From: Bacillus thuringiensis
Lineage (GTDB): Bacteria > Bacillota > Bacilli > Bacillales > Bacillaceae_G
Assembly (NCBI RefSeq): GCF_001182785.1
Contig: NZ_CP012099.1
Location: forward strand, 152,501 to 216,500
Direction: 5' to 3'
DNA: 64,000 nucleotides
Part shown: positions 1 through 13,116 of the stretch, piece by piece
How the letters are laid out: each line of letters opens with the position of its first letter
Position numbering within the stretch: the first letter of the stretch is position 1
The notes under the pieces: model-generated
Told to the model about the DNA's origin: nothing
Database searches by the model: none
What the model saw: the letters and a program-made list of their open reading frames with translations, nothing else
Made by a program: the position numbers and the translations under genes

Positions 1-3253
<3,253 letters not shown>

Positions 3254-3343
3254 ATAATATGTAGCAATGTTATCTAGTTTTGAAGGAATATATATTTAAA
3301 ATTCCTTTTGACATTCTGAAAAGAATGTGTATAATGATAAAAG

Positions 3344-3459
3344 TCTGGTAATGATGGCAGAGAGGTCACACCCGTTCCCATACCGAACACGGAAGTTAAG
3401 CTCTCTAGCGCCGATGGTAGTTGGGACCTTGTCCCTGTGAGAGTAGGACGTTGCCAGGC
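3344..3459 (+). rRNA. 5S rRNA
   Basis: A 116-nt 5S rRNA with the conserved core cccgttcccataccgaacac and complementary termini (tctggta near the 5' end, ttgccaggc at the 3' end). It is followed after 9 nt by the tRNA array. Confidence 0.95.
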
Positions 3460-3468
3460 TTGTATTAT

Positions 3469-3543
3469 TCCGCAGTAGCTCAGCGGTAGAGCTATCGGCT
3501 GTTAACCGATCGGTCGTAGGTTCGATTCCTACCTGCGGAGCCA
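3469..3543 (+). tRNA. tRNA-Asn (GTT)
   Basis: Cloverleaf with acceptor tccgcag/ctgcgga, T-loop ttcgatt and anticodon GTT in loop ctgttaa. CCA is encoded. First tRNA after 5S. Confidence 0.95.
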
Positions 3544-3547
3544 TTAT

Positions 3548-3620
3548 GCTTCCATAGCTCAGCTGGTAGAGTACTTCCATGGTAAGGAAGAGGTCACCGG
3601 TTCAAGCCCGGTTGGAAGCT
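3548..3620 (+). tRNA. tRNA-Thr (GGT)
   Basis: Acceptor gcttcca/tggaagc, T-loop ttcaagc, anticodon loop atggtaa giving GGT. The 3' CCA is not encoded, so it must be added after transcription. Confidence 0.93.
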
Positions 3621-3642
3621 TGGAAAAAGTTTTTAAATTTTT

Positions 3643-3717
3643 GGCCCGTTGGTCAAGTGGTTAAGACACCGCCCTTTCACGGCGGTAACACGGGTTCGAA
3701 TCCCGTACGGGTCACCA
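3643..3717 (+). tRNA. tRNA-Glu (TTC)
   Basis: Acceptor ggcccgt/acgggtc, anticodon loop ctttcac giving TTC, T-loop ttcgaat, CCA encoded. Confidence 0.95.
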
Positions 3718-3722
3718 CTTTT

Positions 3723-3798
3723 GGAGGATTAGCTCAGCTGGGAGAGCACCTGCCTTACAAGCAGGGGGTCGGCGGTTCGATCCCGTCATCCTCCACCA
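3723..3798 (+). tRNA. tRNA-Val (TAC)
   Basis: Acceptor ggaggat/atcctcc, anticodon loop cttacaa giving TAC, T-loop ttcgatc, CCA encoded. Confidence 0.95.
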
Positions 3799-3814
3799 TA
3801 TATGTTTAAATGTC

Positions 3815-3898
3815 GGAGGGGTAGCGAAGTGGCTAAACGCGGCGGACTGTAAATCCGCTCCTTCGGGTTCGGCAGTTCGAATCTGCCCCCCTCCACCA
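3815..3898 (+). tRNA. tRNA-Tyr (GTA)
   Basis: An 84-nt class II tRNA with a long variable arm (ccttcggg region), anticodon GTA in loop ctgtaaa, acceptor ggagggg/cccctcc, CCA encoded. Confidence 0.95.
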
Positions 3899-3963
3899 TT
3901 TTCTTAAAAATAACCTGAAAGGGTTTATTTTTTTGAGAAGATAACCATACTAGTAAATATTAA

Positions 3964-4038
3964 TGGGCTATAGCCAAGCGGTAAGGCAACGGACTTTGAC
4001 TCCGTCATGCGCTGGTTCGAATCCAGCTAGCCCAGCCA
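3964..4038 (+). tRNA. tRNA-Gln (TTG)
   Basis: Acceptor tgggcta/tagccca, anticodon loop ctttgac giving TTG, T-loop ttcgaat, CCA encoded. It is separated from tRNA-Tyr by 65 nt that include a weak terminator-like hairpin (about 3907-3934). Confidence 0.95.
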
Positions 4039-4043
4039 TTTAC

Positions 4044-4119
4044 GAGCCATTAGCTCAGTTGGTAGAGCATCTGACTTTTAATCAGAGGGTCGAAGGTTCG
4101 AATCCTTCATGGCTCACCA
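4044..4119 (+). tRNA. tRNA-Lys (TTT)
   Basis: Acceptor gagccat/atggctc, anticodon loop cttttaa giving TTT, T-loop ttcgaat, CCA encoded. Confidence 0.95.
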
Positions 4120-4124
4120 TTTTC

Positions 4125-4196
4125 GCGGAAGTAGTTCAGTGGTAGAATACAACCTTGCCAAGGTTGGGGTCGCGGGTTCGAATCCCGTCTTCCGCT
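4125..4196 (+). tRNA. tRNA-Gly (GCC)
   Basis: Acceptor gcggaag/cttccgc, anticodon loop ttgccaa giving GCC, T-loop ttcgaat. CCA is not encoded. Confidence 0.93.
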
Positions 4197-4206
4197 TTAT
4201 TACTAA

Positions 4207-4279
4207 GGGGCCTTAGCTCAGCTGGGAGAGCGCCTGCCTTGCACGCAGGAGGTCAGCGGTTCGATCCCGCTAGGCTCCA
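4207..4279 (+). tRNA. tRNA-Ala (TGC)
   Basis: Acceptor ggggcct/aggctcc with discriminator A, anticodon loop cttgcac giving TGC, T-loop ttcgatc. CCA is not encoded. Last tRNA of the array, followed by a strong terminator. Confidence 0.93.
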
Positions 4280-4288
4280 TCTAAATAG

Positions 4289-4325
4289 AAAAAGCTTACA
4301 TCATATGATGTAAGCTTTTTTGTGT
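4289..4325 (+). terminator. Rho-independent terminator of rRNA-tRNA operon
   Basis: Perfect inverted repeat aaaaagcttacatca / tgatgtaagcttttt followed by T residues. It closes the rrn-tRNA unit. Confidence 0.9.
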
Positions 4326-4395
4326 TTAAAAAGACAACTTTTATATTTATCGTTTAAAATGAAGAAAACGTAAAAATAAGGGATGGGGGATAATT

Positions 4396-5541
4396 GTGAA
4401 AGTTGTTATTGCATCTGATTCATATAAAGAAAGCCTAAAAGCTATAGAAGTATGTGAAGCTATTGAAAGAGGTTTTAGAGCAATTTTTCCTAATGCAAAG
4501 TATGTGAAAATACCAATTGGAGATGGAGGAGAAGGGACGGTTGAATCGCTTGTTGATGCTACAGGGGGGAGAATTATATCAATTAGTGTGACAGGACCGC
4601 TTAGAGAAAGTGTACAAGCTTTTTATGGCGTGTCTAAAGATAAAAAGACAGCGTTTATTGAAATGGCAGCAGCATCAGGATTACAGCACGTTCCAGTTGA
4701 AAAGCGAAACCCACTTATTACAACGACAAAAGGAACAGGAGAACTTATATTACATGCGCTAAATCAAGGGGCGGAGTACATAATTTTAGGACTTGGAGGA
4801 AGTGCTACAAACGATGGTGGGGCAGGCATGTTAGCAGCTTTAGGAGTAAGATTTATAAATGACAAGGGTGAAGTAATAGATCCATCTGGAGGTACGTTAC
4901 ATTCGATTGTTGCTATTGATTTTTCACAAATGGACCCACGCTTAAAGGGGGTAAAGATAGAAGCGGCATGTGATGTGGATAATCCATTAGTCGGAATGCA
5001 GGGAGCATCTTTCGTATTTGGGAGACAAAAGGGTGCGAATGTAGAGATGATGAAAGAGCTAGATGAGAATTTAAAACATTATGCGAATATCCTTAAAAGA
5101 TATGTATCTTCTGATGTATCTGAAATACCTGGTGCAGGGGCAGCAGGAGGAATGGGAGCGGCTGTTATTTCAGTGCTAAAGGGAGACTTGCGAAGGGGCA
5201 TTGAAATTGTATTGGATTATACAAATTTCGATAAACATATAGAAGATGCAGATCTCATTATAACTGGTGAAGGTAGAATAGATGAACAAACTGCATATGG
5301 GAAGGCTCCTGTTGGTGTTGCGGGGCGTGCGAAACGTTTTTCTGTGCCTGTAATTGCTATTGGAGGGTCTGTATCATCTGATTATTCAGCCGTGTACGAG
5401 AAAGGAATAGATGCGGTATTTAGTATTACAACGAGACCGATGACACTAGAAGAAGCATATAGAGTAGCAGAAGAAAATATTGAAATGACAACGAAGAATA
5501 TTGCAACAGTATGGAAAATAGCGTCAGAAAAACACTTCTAA
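4396..5541 (+). CDS. glxK: Glycerate kinase (GlxK/GarK family)
   Basis: 381 aa, the usual length for the glycerate kinase family, which phosphorylates D-glycerate with ATP to feed glycerate into glycolysis. Visible family features are an N-terminal strand VVIASDSYKESL (residues 3-14), the GDGGEGT motif (about 43-49), the glycine-rich LGLGGSATNDGGAGM (about 132-146) and ITGEGRIDEQT (about 288-298) in the C-terminal half. The start is GTG at 4396, preceded by a gatgggggat ribosome site. It is monocistronic, lying between the rRNA-tRNA terminator and arginase. Closely related enzymes differ in phosphorylating the 2- or 3-position; the sequence does not let me tell which. Confidence 0.93.
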   Translation: MKVVIASDSYKESLKAIEVCEAIERGFRAIFPNAKYVKIPIGDGGEGTVESLVDATGGRIISISVTGPLRESVQAFYGVSKDKKTAFIEMAAASGLQHVPVEKRNPLITTTKGTGELILHALNQGAEYIILGLGGSATNDGGAGMLAALGVRFINDKGEVIDPSGGTLHSIVAIDFSQMDPRLKGVKIEAACDVDNPLVGMQGASFVFGRQKGANVEMMKELDENLKHYANILKRYVSSDVSEIPGAGAAGGMGAAVISVLKGDLRRGIEIVLDYTNFDKHIEDADLIITGEGRIDEQTAYGKAPVGVAGRAKRFSVPVIAIGGSVSSDYSAVYEKGIDAVFSITTRPMTLEEAYRVAEENIEMTTKNIATVWKIASEKHF

Positions 5542-5751
5542 ATGTAGGGTTGTTTTTTTATTATTATTTAATAATAGTGATTGTGATTGTTTCATTAAGT
5601 TAACTTTATACATAGAATAGTCTTGAAATTTGATTTTCAACGTGAATATAAGTGAATAATTTGTATATCCATACAGAAAAATGTCGAGTTGAGTCAGACT
5701 ATATAAAAGATTTAAAATATTTAGTGAAGGCACAGAAGGGGGATACTATCT

Positions 5752-6645
5752 ATGAAAAAAGAAATCTCAGTTATTGGAGTTCCAATGGATTTAGGGCAGA
5801 TGCGTCGTGGCGTTGATATGGGACCGAGCGCAATCCGTTATGCAGGGGTAATTGAAAGAATTGAAGAAATTGGATATAACGTTAAAGATATGGGAGATAT
5901 ACGTATAGAGAGAGAAAAAGAGATAGATGAAAATACAAAATTAAGAAACCTTACACAAGTTGCAACTGTATGTAATGAATTAGCAAGTAAGGTGGATCAT
6001 ATTATAGAAGAAGGTCGTTTTCCACTTGTATTAGGTGGTGACCATAGTATTGCTATCGGTACATTAGCTGGTGTAGCAAAACATTATAAAAACTTAGGTG
6101 TTATTTGGTATGATGCACACGGTGATTTAAATACAGAGGAAACTTCACCATCTGGAAATATTCACGGTATGTCACTTGCAGCAAGTTTAGGTTATGGACA
6201 TTCTTCACTTGTAGATTTATATGGAGCATATCCAAAGGTGAAAAAAGAGAATGTCGTAATTATCGGTGCGCGTGCATTGGATGAAGGAGAAAAAGATTTC
6301 ATTCGCAATGAAGGTATTAAAGTGTTCTCAATGCATGAAATTGATCGTATGGGGATGACGGCTGTTATGGAAGAAACAATCGCATATTTATCTCATACTG
6401 ATGGTGTACACTTATCATTAGATTTAGATGGTCTTGATCCTCATGATGCACCAGGTGTTGGGACGCCTGTAATTGGTGGTCTATCTTATCGTGAAAGCCA
6501 CTTGGCGATGGAAATGTTGGCAGAAGCGGATATTATCACATCTGCTGAATTTGTTGAGGTAAATACGATTTTAGATGAGAGAAATAGAACGGCAACAACA
6601 GCAGTTGCTTTAATGGGTTCTTTATTCGGTGAAAAACTAAAATAA
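5752..6645 (+). CDS. rocF: Arginase
   Basis: 297 aa, standard for bacterial arginase, which hydrolyses arginine to ornithine and urea in the cytoplasm. The manganese-binding motifs of the ureohydrolase fold are all present: GGDHS (about 97-101), DAHGDLN (about 122-128) and [18 protein letters not shown] (about 223-240). The start ATG follows gaaggggg. The gene stands alone here with its own terminator. The 210-bp upstream gap contains no other gene; I could not identify a convincing ArgR/AhrC or RocR site by eye. Function is well supported; in vivo regulation is not. Confidence 0.95.
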   Translation: MKKEISVIGVPMDLGQMRRGVDMGPSAIRYAGVIERIEEIGYNVKDMGDIRIEREKEIDENTKLRNLTQVATVCNELASKVDHIIEEGRFPLVLGGDHSIAIGTLAGVAKHYKNLGVIWYDAHGDLNTEETSPSGNIHGMSLAASLGYGHSSLVDLYGAYPKVKKENVVIIGARALDEGEKDFIRNEGIKVFSMHEIDRMGMTAVMEETIAYLSHTDGVHLSLDLDGLDPHDAPGVGTPVIGGLSYRESHLAMEMLAEADIITSAEFVEVNTILDERNRTATTAVALMGSLFGEKLK

Positions 6646-6652
6646 ATGTAAG

Positions 6653-6678
6653 AAAAGCAACTGAGAAGTTGCTTTTTT
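6653..6678 (+). terminator. rocF terminator
   Basis: Inverted repeat aaagcaact-gag-aagttgcttt followed by a T run, 8 nt after the rocF stop. Confidence 0.88.
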
Positions 6679-6774
6679 TATTTGAAAATAAGCGTATAAT
6701 AATGATTTATATTATACTGTACAATAAAAATGTTTGACATCTTACCAATTTGAGCTAAAGGGGGTTGTTTGTAA

Positions 6775-6802
6775 TTGTCGTTTGTTTCATGTATGGTATA
6801 AT
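6775..6802 (+). promoter_or_regulatory. Putative sigma-A promoter of cdaA operon
   Basis: A -10 TATAAT (6797-6802) with an upstream TG dinucleotide (tggtataat) and a weak -35 TTGTCG 16 bp upstream, about 90 bp before cdaA. Extended -10 type. Assigned by eye. Confidence 0.6.
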
Positions 6803-6893
6803 TAACTAGTTGTTGGAAATACATACAGATAGAGCATAAAACAATATTTCAATATATGGATAGAATTGCTCGTAAGTAGGAGGAAGGGTTAGC

Positions 6894-7715
6894 ATGCCTT
6901 TTGAAGATACGACCATTTTGAAATATCTTAGTACGGTATTAGATATTGCCGTTGTATGGTTTATTATATATAAGCTAATTCTCATAATCCGAGGGACGAA
7001 GGCTGTTCAACTTTTAAAAGGGATTACAGTTATTATTGTCGTTCGGATGATCAGTATTTTCCTTGAATTGCATACGCTATATTGGCTAACTGAACAAGTA
7101 TTAACGTGGGGATTTTTAGCCGTTATTATTATCTTTCAGCCAGAATTACGAAGAGCACTTGAGCAGCTAGGACGCGGGAGTTTATTTTCGCGTGTTGGAA
7201 CTCATGAGGATGATGAACCTGAGATGGTTGCAACAGCGATAGCAAAAGCAACCGAATATATGGGAAAACGTAGAATTGGTGCATTAATTACTTTGTCAAA
7301 AGAGACCGGTATGGGTGATTATGTGGAAACGGGTATTCCGCTGAATGCAAACGTATCATCGGAACTACTTATTAATATTTTTATTCCAAATACACCTCTT
7401 CATGACGGAGCAGTAATTATGCAAGGAAGTACAATTAAAGCAGCAGCATGCTATCTTCCATTATCAGAAAGTCCGTTTATTTCTAAAGAATTAGGAACTA
7501 GACATCGTGCTGCAATGGGAGTTAGTGAAGTCACTGATAGTATTACAGTAGTTGTGTCGGAAGAAACTGGTCAAATTTCTTTAACGAAAAATGGCAAGTT
7601 GCATCGTGACTTGAAGACAGAACAGCTGAAGGATATGTTATTAGCTGAATTTAGTGGAAACGAAAAAACGACTTCTTCGTCTTTATGGAATTGGAGGAGA
7701 AAGCGTCATGGATAA
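6894..7715 (+). CDS. cdaA: Diadenylate cyclase CdaA (YbbP)
   Basis: 273 aa. Makes c-di-AMP from two ATP at the membrane. Three hydrophobic helices fill residues about 12-80, followed by a cytosolic DAC domain. The DAC signature residues are visible: HDGAVIM (about 168-174) and the RHRAAMG segment (about 203-209). Length and layout match CdaA. It is the first gene of cdaA-cdaR-glmM; its last 8 nt overlap cdaR, so the two are probably translationally coupled. This synteny is conserved in Firmicutes and places c-di-AMP synthesis beside peptidoglycan-precursor metabolism, where GlmM is known to inhibit CdaA. Confidence 0.97.
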   Translation: MPFEDTTILKYLSTVLDIAVVWFIIYKLILIIRGTKAVQLLKGITVIIVVRMISIFLELHTLYWLTEQVLTWGFLAVIIIFQPELRRALEQLGRGSLFSRVGTHEDDEPEMVATAIAKATEYMGKRRIGALITLSKETGMGDYVETGIPLNANVSSELLINIFIPNTPLHDGAVIMQGSTIKAAACYLPLSESPFISKELGTRHRAAMGVSEVTDSITVVVSEETGQISLTKNGKLHRDLKTEQLKDMLLAEFSGNEKTTSSSLWNWRRKRHG

Positions 7716-9189
7716 GTTAATGGAGAATCATTGGTTTTTAAAAGGGATCTCATTACTATTGGCGTGTATGCTTTTTATGTCAGCGACGTTAACTGAAAAA
7801 AATACGACATCAGGTATAGTACCTTTCGCGAATGATGCGAAAGAAACATTAACTAATTATGGTATTAAGGTTAAGTATGATGAAGAGAAATATATTGTAA
7901 GTGGTATTCCGTCAGAGGGCGTTAAAGTGAAGTTAGAGGGCCCAAAGGCAGCAGTTGCTACAGCAAAAGCAAAAAAACAATTTGACATAACAATTGATTT
8001 GCGAGATAGTGCAAAAGGAACTTATGAAGTTTCTTTAAAAACGAACGGGCTTCCAGATGATGTGAAAGGAACAGTTCAGCCATCAACAATTAAAGTTACT
8101 CTTCATGAAAAGGCGAGAAAATATGTTCATGTAGATTTGAAATTATCAAATGAGGATCAGATGCCAGCGGGAGCTACTCTCGAAAAATCAAACCTTAAAC
8201 CGGATACTGTTGAGGTAGTTGGGACGAAAGAAGAAATTGAAAGTATTTCATCTGCCAAAGCGTATGTTGATTTAAAAGGTGTTAATAAAACTGTTACAAA
8301 AACGCCCGAAGTTACATTATACAATAAAGAAGGAAAACGTTTAAATGTAAGAACAAGTCCATCTAAGATTAGTGTAACGTTGAATGTGGCAACGCAAACT
8401 ACAGCCAATAATACTGAAAAAACTGTTCCTATAACATACACGAAAAAGGGGAGTTTAGCAGAAGGATTGGCAATTACAAATATTAGTGTTGAGCCAAAAG
8501 AAGTAACGATAGCAGGTCCAAAAGATATTTTGGATAATATACAATCGATAGAGGGGGTCGAAGTAGATCTTAGTCAATTGACAGAGTCTACAACATTCGA
8601 TGCCTCTGTTTTATTACCCAAGGGTGTAACAAGCGCAAAACCGAATCAAGTGAAAGTTTCGGTGGGAGTGCAAAAAACAAAACAAACGAAAACAAAAACG
8701 ATTGATGGTATCCCAATCCAAAAAAATGGACTTTCTAAAGATGTTACTGCTCAGTTACTTTCGCCGCAAGATGGAAAGATAAGTGTTGATATTTCAGGAG
8801 AAGCAAGTATAGTAGATAAAATAACAGCTGCTCAAATAACAGCGGTAATTAATTTGCAAAATATATCTCCAGGGACGAAAGATATTTCCATTCAAGTGAG
8901 TGGTCCTGGTAATATTTCAATAGAGTCAAAGCAAAAAAATGCTAAAGTTACTATTGTGAAAAAAGAAAAACCAGATAAAGAAGTACAGGGTAACGGTCAA
9001 GAACCGGATTCAAACACCAATCAAGAAAATCAAACTGAGAAACCAAAAAATCCTGAACCTAATCCAGAAAAGGAACAGGAAAATAATCAAAACCAAAATC
9101 AAGATAAAGATAAAGAAACTAGTCAAGAACCAACAGTAGATAACCATAATCAAAAAGAGCAAGAAAAAGGAGCGAATCATAATGGGTAA
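7708..9189 (+). CDS. cdaR: CdaA regulator CdaR (YbbR-domain protein)
   Basis: 493 aa from ATG 7708; an upstream in-frame ATG (7654) exists, but the gene's ribosome site ggagga sits at 7693-7698. One N-terminal hydrophobic segment (about 10-27) anchors an extracytoplasmic region made of repeated YbbR domains (roughly 40-420), which are all-beta modules. The last 60-odd residues are a low-complexity Asn/Gln/Lys/Glu/Pro tail, longer than in many homologues. CdaR binds CdaA and modulates its cyclase activity. It overlaps cdaA and glmM by 8 nt each, indicating one tightly coupled transcript. Confidence 0.95.
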   Translation: MDKLMENHWFLKGISLLLACMLFMSATLTEKNTTSGIVPFANDAKETLTNYGIKVKYDEEKYIVSGIPSEGVKVKLEGPKAAVATAKAKKQFDITIDLRDSAKGTYEVSLKTNGLPDDVKGTVQPSTIKVTLHEKARKYVHVDLKLSNEDQMPAGATLEKSNLKPDTVEVVGTKEEIESISSAKAYVDLKGVNKTVTKTPEVTLYNKEGKRLNVRTSPSKISVTLNVATQTTANNTEKTVPITYTKKGSLAEGLAITNISVEPKEVTIAGPKDILDNIQSIEGVEVDLSQLTESTTFDASVLLPKGVTSAKPNQVKVSVGVQKTKQTKTKTIDGIPIQKNGLSKDVTAQLLSPQDGKISVDISGEASIVDKITAAQITAVINLQNISPGTKDISIQVSGPGNISIESKQKNAKVTIVKKEKPDKEVQGNGQEPDSNTNQENQTEKPKNPEPNPEKEQENNQNQNQDKDKETSQEPTVDNHNQKEQEKGANHNG

Positions 9190-10528
9190 ATATTTTGGTA
9201 CAGATGGAGTACGCGGAGTTGCAAATAAGGAGTTAACACCTGAATTAGCTTTCAAAATTGGGCGTTTTGGCGGTTATGTATTAACAAAAGATACAGATCG
9301 TCCAAAAGTAATTATCGGTCGTGATACACGTGTATCTGGCCATATGTTAGAAGGAGCTTTAGTAGCAGGTCTATTATCAACTGGAGCAGAAGTAATGCGC
9401 CTTGGCGTTATTTCTACACCGGGCGTTGCTTATTTAACAAAAGCACTAGACGCACAAGCGGGTGTTATGATTTCTGCATCTCATAATCCAGTACAAGATA
9501 ACGGTATTAAATTCTTTGGTTCAGACGGTTTTAAATTAACAGATGAGCAAGAAGCTGAAATTGAAGCTTTATTAGACAAAGAAGTTGATGAACTACCACG
9601 TCCAACAGGTACTAATCTTGGACAAGTGAGCGATTACTTTGAAGGTGGACAAAAATATTTACAGTACATTAAACAAACTGTTGAAGAAGATTTCTCTGGT
9701 CTACATATCGCTTTAGATTGTGCACATGGTGCAACTTCTTCTCTAGCTCCATACTTATTTGCAGACCTAGAAGCTGACATTTCAACAATGGGAACTTCAC
9801 CGAACGGTATGAATATTAACGAAGGTGTAGGATCTACACATCCAGAAGTATTAGCTGAATTGGTAAAAGAAAAAGGTGCGGATATCGGACTTGCTTTTGA
9901 TGGCGATGGCGACCGTTTAATTGCTGTAGACGAAAAAGGAAACATCGTTGACGGTGATCAAATTATGTTTATTTGTGCGAAGTACATGAAAGAAACTGGT
10001 CAATTAAAACATAATACAGTTGTTTCAACTGTTATGAGTAACTTAGGTTTCTACAAAGCACTTGAAGCAAACAATATTACAAGTGATAAAACAGCAGTTG
10101 GTGACCGCTATGTAATGGAAGAGATGAAACGCGGTGGTTACAACTTAGGTGGAGAACAATCAGGCCATATTATCTTACTTGATTACATTACAACTGGTGA
10201 CGGAATGTTAAGTGCACTTCAACTTGTAAACATCATGAAAATGACGAAAAAACCATTATCTGAGCTTGCAGGAGAAATGACGAAATTCCCACAATTGCTA
10301 GTAAACGTTCGTGTAACAGATAAAAAATTAGCATTAGAAAATGAAAAAATTAAAGAAATTATTCGTGTTGTAGAGGAAGAAATGAACGGTGATGGCCGTA
10401 TTCTTGTTCGTCCATCTGGAACAGAGCCACTTATTCGTGTAATGGCAGAAGCACCAACACAAGAAGTTTGTGATGCATATGTACATCGCATTGTAGAAGT
10501 TGTGAAAGCCGAAGTTGGCGCTGAGTAA
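9182..10528 (+). CDS. glmM: Phosphoglucosamine mutase GlmM
   Basis: 448 aa, normal for GlmM, which converts glucosamine-6-phosphate to glucosamine-1-phosphate for UDP-GlcNAc synthesis. Active-site serine loop SASHNP (about 100-105, phosphorylated serine), metal-binding DGDGDR (about 241-246), sugar-specificity loop GGEQSGH (about 324-330) and phosphate-binding RPSGTEP (about 405-411) are all present. Third gene of the cdaA operon, overlapping cdaR by 8 nt. Transcription ends at the hairpin just downstream, so glmS has its own promoter. Confidence 0.97.
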   Translation: MGKYFGTDGVRGVANKELTPELAFKIGRFGGYVLTKDTDRPKVIIGRDTRVSGHMLEGALVAGLLSTGAEVMRLGVISTPGVAYLTKALDAQAGVMISASHNPVQDNGIKFFGSDGFKLTDEQEAEIEALLDKEVDELPRPTGTNLGQVSDYFEGGQKYLQYIKQTVEEDFSGLHIALDCAHGATSSLAPYLFADLEADISTMGTSPNGMNINEGVGSTHPEVLAELVKEKGADIGLAFDGDGDRLIAVDEKGNIVDGDQIMFICAKYMKETGQLKHNTVVSTVMSNLGFYKALEANNITSDKTAVGDRYVMEEMKRGGYNLGGEQSGHIILLDYITTGDGMLSALQLVNIMKMTKKPLSELAGEMTKFPQLLVNVRVTDKKLALENEKIKEIIRVVEEEMNGDGRILVRPSGTEPLIRVMAEAPTQEVCDAYVHRIVEVVKAEVGAE

Positions 10529-10540
10529 TTAGCTGAATTT

Positions 10541-10579
10541 ATATGAAAAAGGAGCACAAAAAGTGCTCCTTTTTCATAT
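10541..10579 (+). terminator. glmM terminator
   Basis: Long near-perfect inverted repeat atatgaaaaaggagcac / gtgctcctttttcatat with a loop of about 5 nt. Confidence 0.88.
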
Positions 10580-10606
10580 GTTTTATAGACGATGAAAAAA
10601 ATTTCA

Positions 10607-10634
10607 TTGACGGTTTATCCATGTTTGTTATAAG
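10607..10634 (+). promoter_or_regulatory. Putative glmS promoter
   Basis: TTGACG (10607-10612), 16-bp spacer, TATAAG (10629-10634), about 45 bp upstream of the ribozyme cleavage position. Assigned by eye. Confidence 0.55.
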
Positions 10635-10679
10635 ATGGTCTTGTTCTTTTTCTCAAAGGAAATATTGTAAATTATAAAA

Positions 10680-10822
10680 GCGCCAGAACTACAAATAGTG
10701 TAGTTGACGAGGTGGGGTTTATCGAGATTTCGGCGGATGACTCCCGGTTGTTCATCACAACCGCAAACTTTTACTTAAATCATTAAGGTGACTTAATGGA
10801 CAAAGGTGAAAGTGTGATGAGA
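10680..10822 (+). ncRNA. glmS ribozyme-riboswitch
   Basis: The sequence matches the glmS catalytic riboswitch core: gcgccagaac at the 5' end (cleavage expected between A10679 and G10680), the cgaggtggggtttatcgag and cggcggatgactcccgg segments, and the 3' aggtgaaagtgtgatga element. When glucosamine-6-phosphate is abundant the RNA self-cleaves, which in Bacillus exposes the glmS message to RNase J1. The leader between ribozyme and glmS is unusually long here (about 190 nt) and contains another hairpin adjoining the start codon. Confidence 0.95.
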
Positions 10823-11014
10823 GAAGAGGAACGGATGAAAACTAGCTGTATAAGTATATACGGACTTAAACCCAATCGAGAGGAAGGTGAAAGCCGTTAC
10901 AAGCTTACAGGGCTAGCAATATGTAATCCGTTTTTTAGTATAAATAAAAATGGTATCGGACTATGTCGTTACATGTTCGCAGAGCAGTGTAAGCATTTGT
11001 AACGGCGACTAAAC

Positions 11015-12817
11015 ATGTGTGGAATCGTAGGATTTATTGGAGAGCAAGATGCAAAGGAAATTTTATTAAAAGGTTTAGAAAAGCTAGAATATCGTGGATA
11101 TGATTCAGCAGGTATTGCAGTACAAGCAGAGAACGGTGTTGTTGTATACAAAGAAAAAGGCCGTATCGCAAAACTTCGTGAAATCGTAGATGAGAACGTA
11201 GCAGCAAGCGTAGGTATCGGACACACACGCTGGGCTACACACGGTGTTCCAAGTAAAGTAAACGCGCATCCGCATCAAAGTACATCAAAACGCTTTACAC
11301 TAGTTCATAACGGTGTAATTGAAAACTATGAATTAGTGAAAAAGGAATATTTACAAGATGTAACGTTCGTAAGTGAAACAGATACAGAGATTATCGTACA
11401 GCTTATGGAACAACAAGTGAGCACAGGATTAAGTGTAGAAGAAGCGTTCCGTAATACGCTATCTCTTTTACATGGCTCTTATGCAATCGGATTACTTGAT
11501 GCTGAAAATCCAAACATGATTTATGTTGCTAAAAACAAAAGCCCGCTATTAGTAGGTGTTGGTGACAACTTTAATGTTGTGGCAAGCGACGCTATGGCGA
11601 TGTTACAAGTTACAGATCAATTTATTGAGTTAATGGATAAAGAAATCGTAATCGTAACGAAAGAAAGTATTACAATTAAAAACTTACAAGGTGAAACGAT
11701 TGAACGTGCACCGTTTACAGCGGAATTAGACGCAAGTGATATTGAAAAGGGAACATATCCTCACTTCATGCTTAAAGAAATCGATGAGCAACCACTTGTA
11801 ATCCGTAATATAATTCAAAAGTATCAAGATGAAAATGGCGAAATTGAATTAAATCAAGACATCCGCAATGCGATTTTAGATAGCGATCGTATTTACATCA
11901 TTGCATGTGGAACGAGTTATCATGCAGGTCTTGTTGGAAAACAATTTATCGAGAAGTTTGCAAAAATGCCAGTTGAAGTGCATGTAGCAAGTGAATTCTC
12001 TTACAACATGCCATTATTAACAGAAAGACCATTCTTCATTTACATTTCACAAAGTGGTGAAACAGCTGATAGCCGTGCAGTACTTGTACAAACAAATGAA
12101 ATGGGTCATAAAGCATTAACAATTACAAACGTGCCTGGTTCTACGCTTTCTCGTGAAGCGGATTATACACTTCCGTTATACGCTGGACCAGAAATTGCAG
12201 TTGCATCAACAAAAGCTTACACAGCACAGCTTGCAGTACTTTCAATTTTAGCAGCTGATATTGCTAAAGCAAAAGGTGAAGTTCTTGATTTCGATTTAAC
12301 ACACGAACTAGGACTTGTAGCAAATGCAATGATAGAACTTTGTGATCAAAAAGAAGAAATGGACGCATTAGCAAAACAATTTTTAGCGACAACGCGTAAC
12401 TGTTTCTTCATCGGACGTAGCGTAGACTTCTACGTAGGATTAGAAGGTGCGTTAAAACTAAAAGAAATCTCTTACATCCAAGCAGAAGGATTTGCTGGAG
12501 GAGAGTTAAAACACGGTACAATCGCTTTAATCGAAAATGGTACACCAGTTATCGCACTTGCTACACAAGAGCACGTAAACCTTGGAATTCGTGGTAACGT
12601 GAAAGAAGTAGTAGCACGCGGAGCTAACCCATGTATCATCTCAATGAAAGGCTTAGAAATGGAAGGAGACAGCTTCGTATTACCAGCTGTACACGAAGCA
12701 CTAGCACCGCTAGTAGCAGTTATTCCATTCCAACTTATCTCATACTACGCAGCACTTCACCGCGAGTGTGATGTTGATAAGCCACGTAACTTAGCTAAGT
12801 CTGTTACGGTTGAGTAG
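11015..12817 (+). CDS. glmS: Glutamine--fructose-6-phosphate aminotransferase GlmS
   Basis: 600 aa, the family's usual length. It makes glucosamine-6-phosphate from fructose-6-phosphate and glutamine, the entry step to amino-sugar and cell-wall synthesis. The class II glutamine amidotransferase domain starts MCGIVGF, so Cys2 becomes the N-terminal nucleophile; this fixes the ATG at 11015 although no good Shine-Dalgarno precedes it (only aacggcgac). Two SIS sugar-isomerase domains follow (about 285-430 and 455-590), with the conserved SQSGETADS motif, and the C-terminus ends KSVTVE as is typical. Controlled by the upstream ribozyme. Confidence 0.98.
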   Translation: MCGIVGFIGEQDAKEILLKGLEKLEYRGYDSAGIAVQAENGVVVYKEKGRIAKLREIVDENVAASVGIGHTRWATHGVPSKVNAHPHQSTSKRFTLVHNGVIENYELVKKEYLQDVTFVSETDTEIIVQLMEQQVSTGLSVEEAFRNTLSLLHGSYAIGLLDAENPNMIYVAKNKSPLLVGVGDNFNVVASDAMAMLQVTDQFIELMDKEIVIVTKESITIKNLQGETIERAPFTAELDASDIEKGTYPHFMLKEIDEQPLVIRNIIQKYQDENGEIELNQDIRNAILDSDRIYIIACGTSYHAGLVGKQFIEKFAKMPVEVHVASEFSYNMPLLTERPFFIYISQSGETADSRAVLVQTNEMGHKALTITNVPGSTLSREADYTLPLYAGPEIAVASTKAYTAQLAVLSILAADIAKAKGEVLDFDLTHELGLVANAMIELCDQKEEMDALAKQFLATTRNCFFIGRSVDFYVGLEGALKLKEISYIQAEGFAGGELKHGTIALIENGTPVIALATQEHVNLGIRGNVKEVVARGANPCIISMKGLEMEGDSFVLPAVHEALAPLVAVIPFQLISYYAALHRECDVDKPRNLAKSVTVE

Positions 12818-12871
12818 GAGATTGGTAGGTTAATAAATATAGTTATAGCTTTAAAATAAATTTACAAATTT

Positions 12872-12907
12872 GTACCCCTTTAGATATTTTATCTAAAGGG
12901 GTATTTT
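12872..12907 (+). terminator. glmS terminator
   Basis: Inverted repeat taccccttta / taaaggggta with an AT-rich loop, followed by ttttt. Confidence 0.9.
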
Positions 12908-13116
12908 TGTGTCGAAAAAGAACATCTAAAATTGATAAGTGGATAGTGGGAGATGGAAAGAACCCGACTAATGAAAGTCTTATTTTATCTGATTTGGAAT
13001 AGAACTACTTTTATTTATCTGAATTTTCCGTTATCATTTTAAGTATTCGTGACCGATTTTCTTTATTATGACAAGAAGAGACGATAGATTCATGGACATT
13101 ACAAGGGGGTATATTG

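Noticed and set aside
3296..4145. ORFs covering 5S and tRNA genes
   Set aside because: Chance frames through structural RNA genes.
5524..5733. 69-codon minus-strand ORF between glxK and rocF
   Set aside because: AT-rich, no ribosome site, overlaps the end of glxK; looks like chance.
10796..11002. 68-codon ORF ending just before glmS
   Set aside because: It begins inside the glmS ribozyme and reads through leader RNA; no family resemblance and composition unlike the neighbours. The start also lacks a separate ribosome site.
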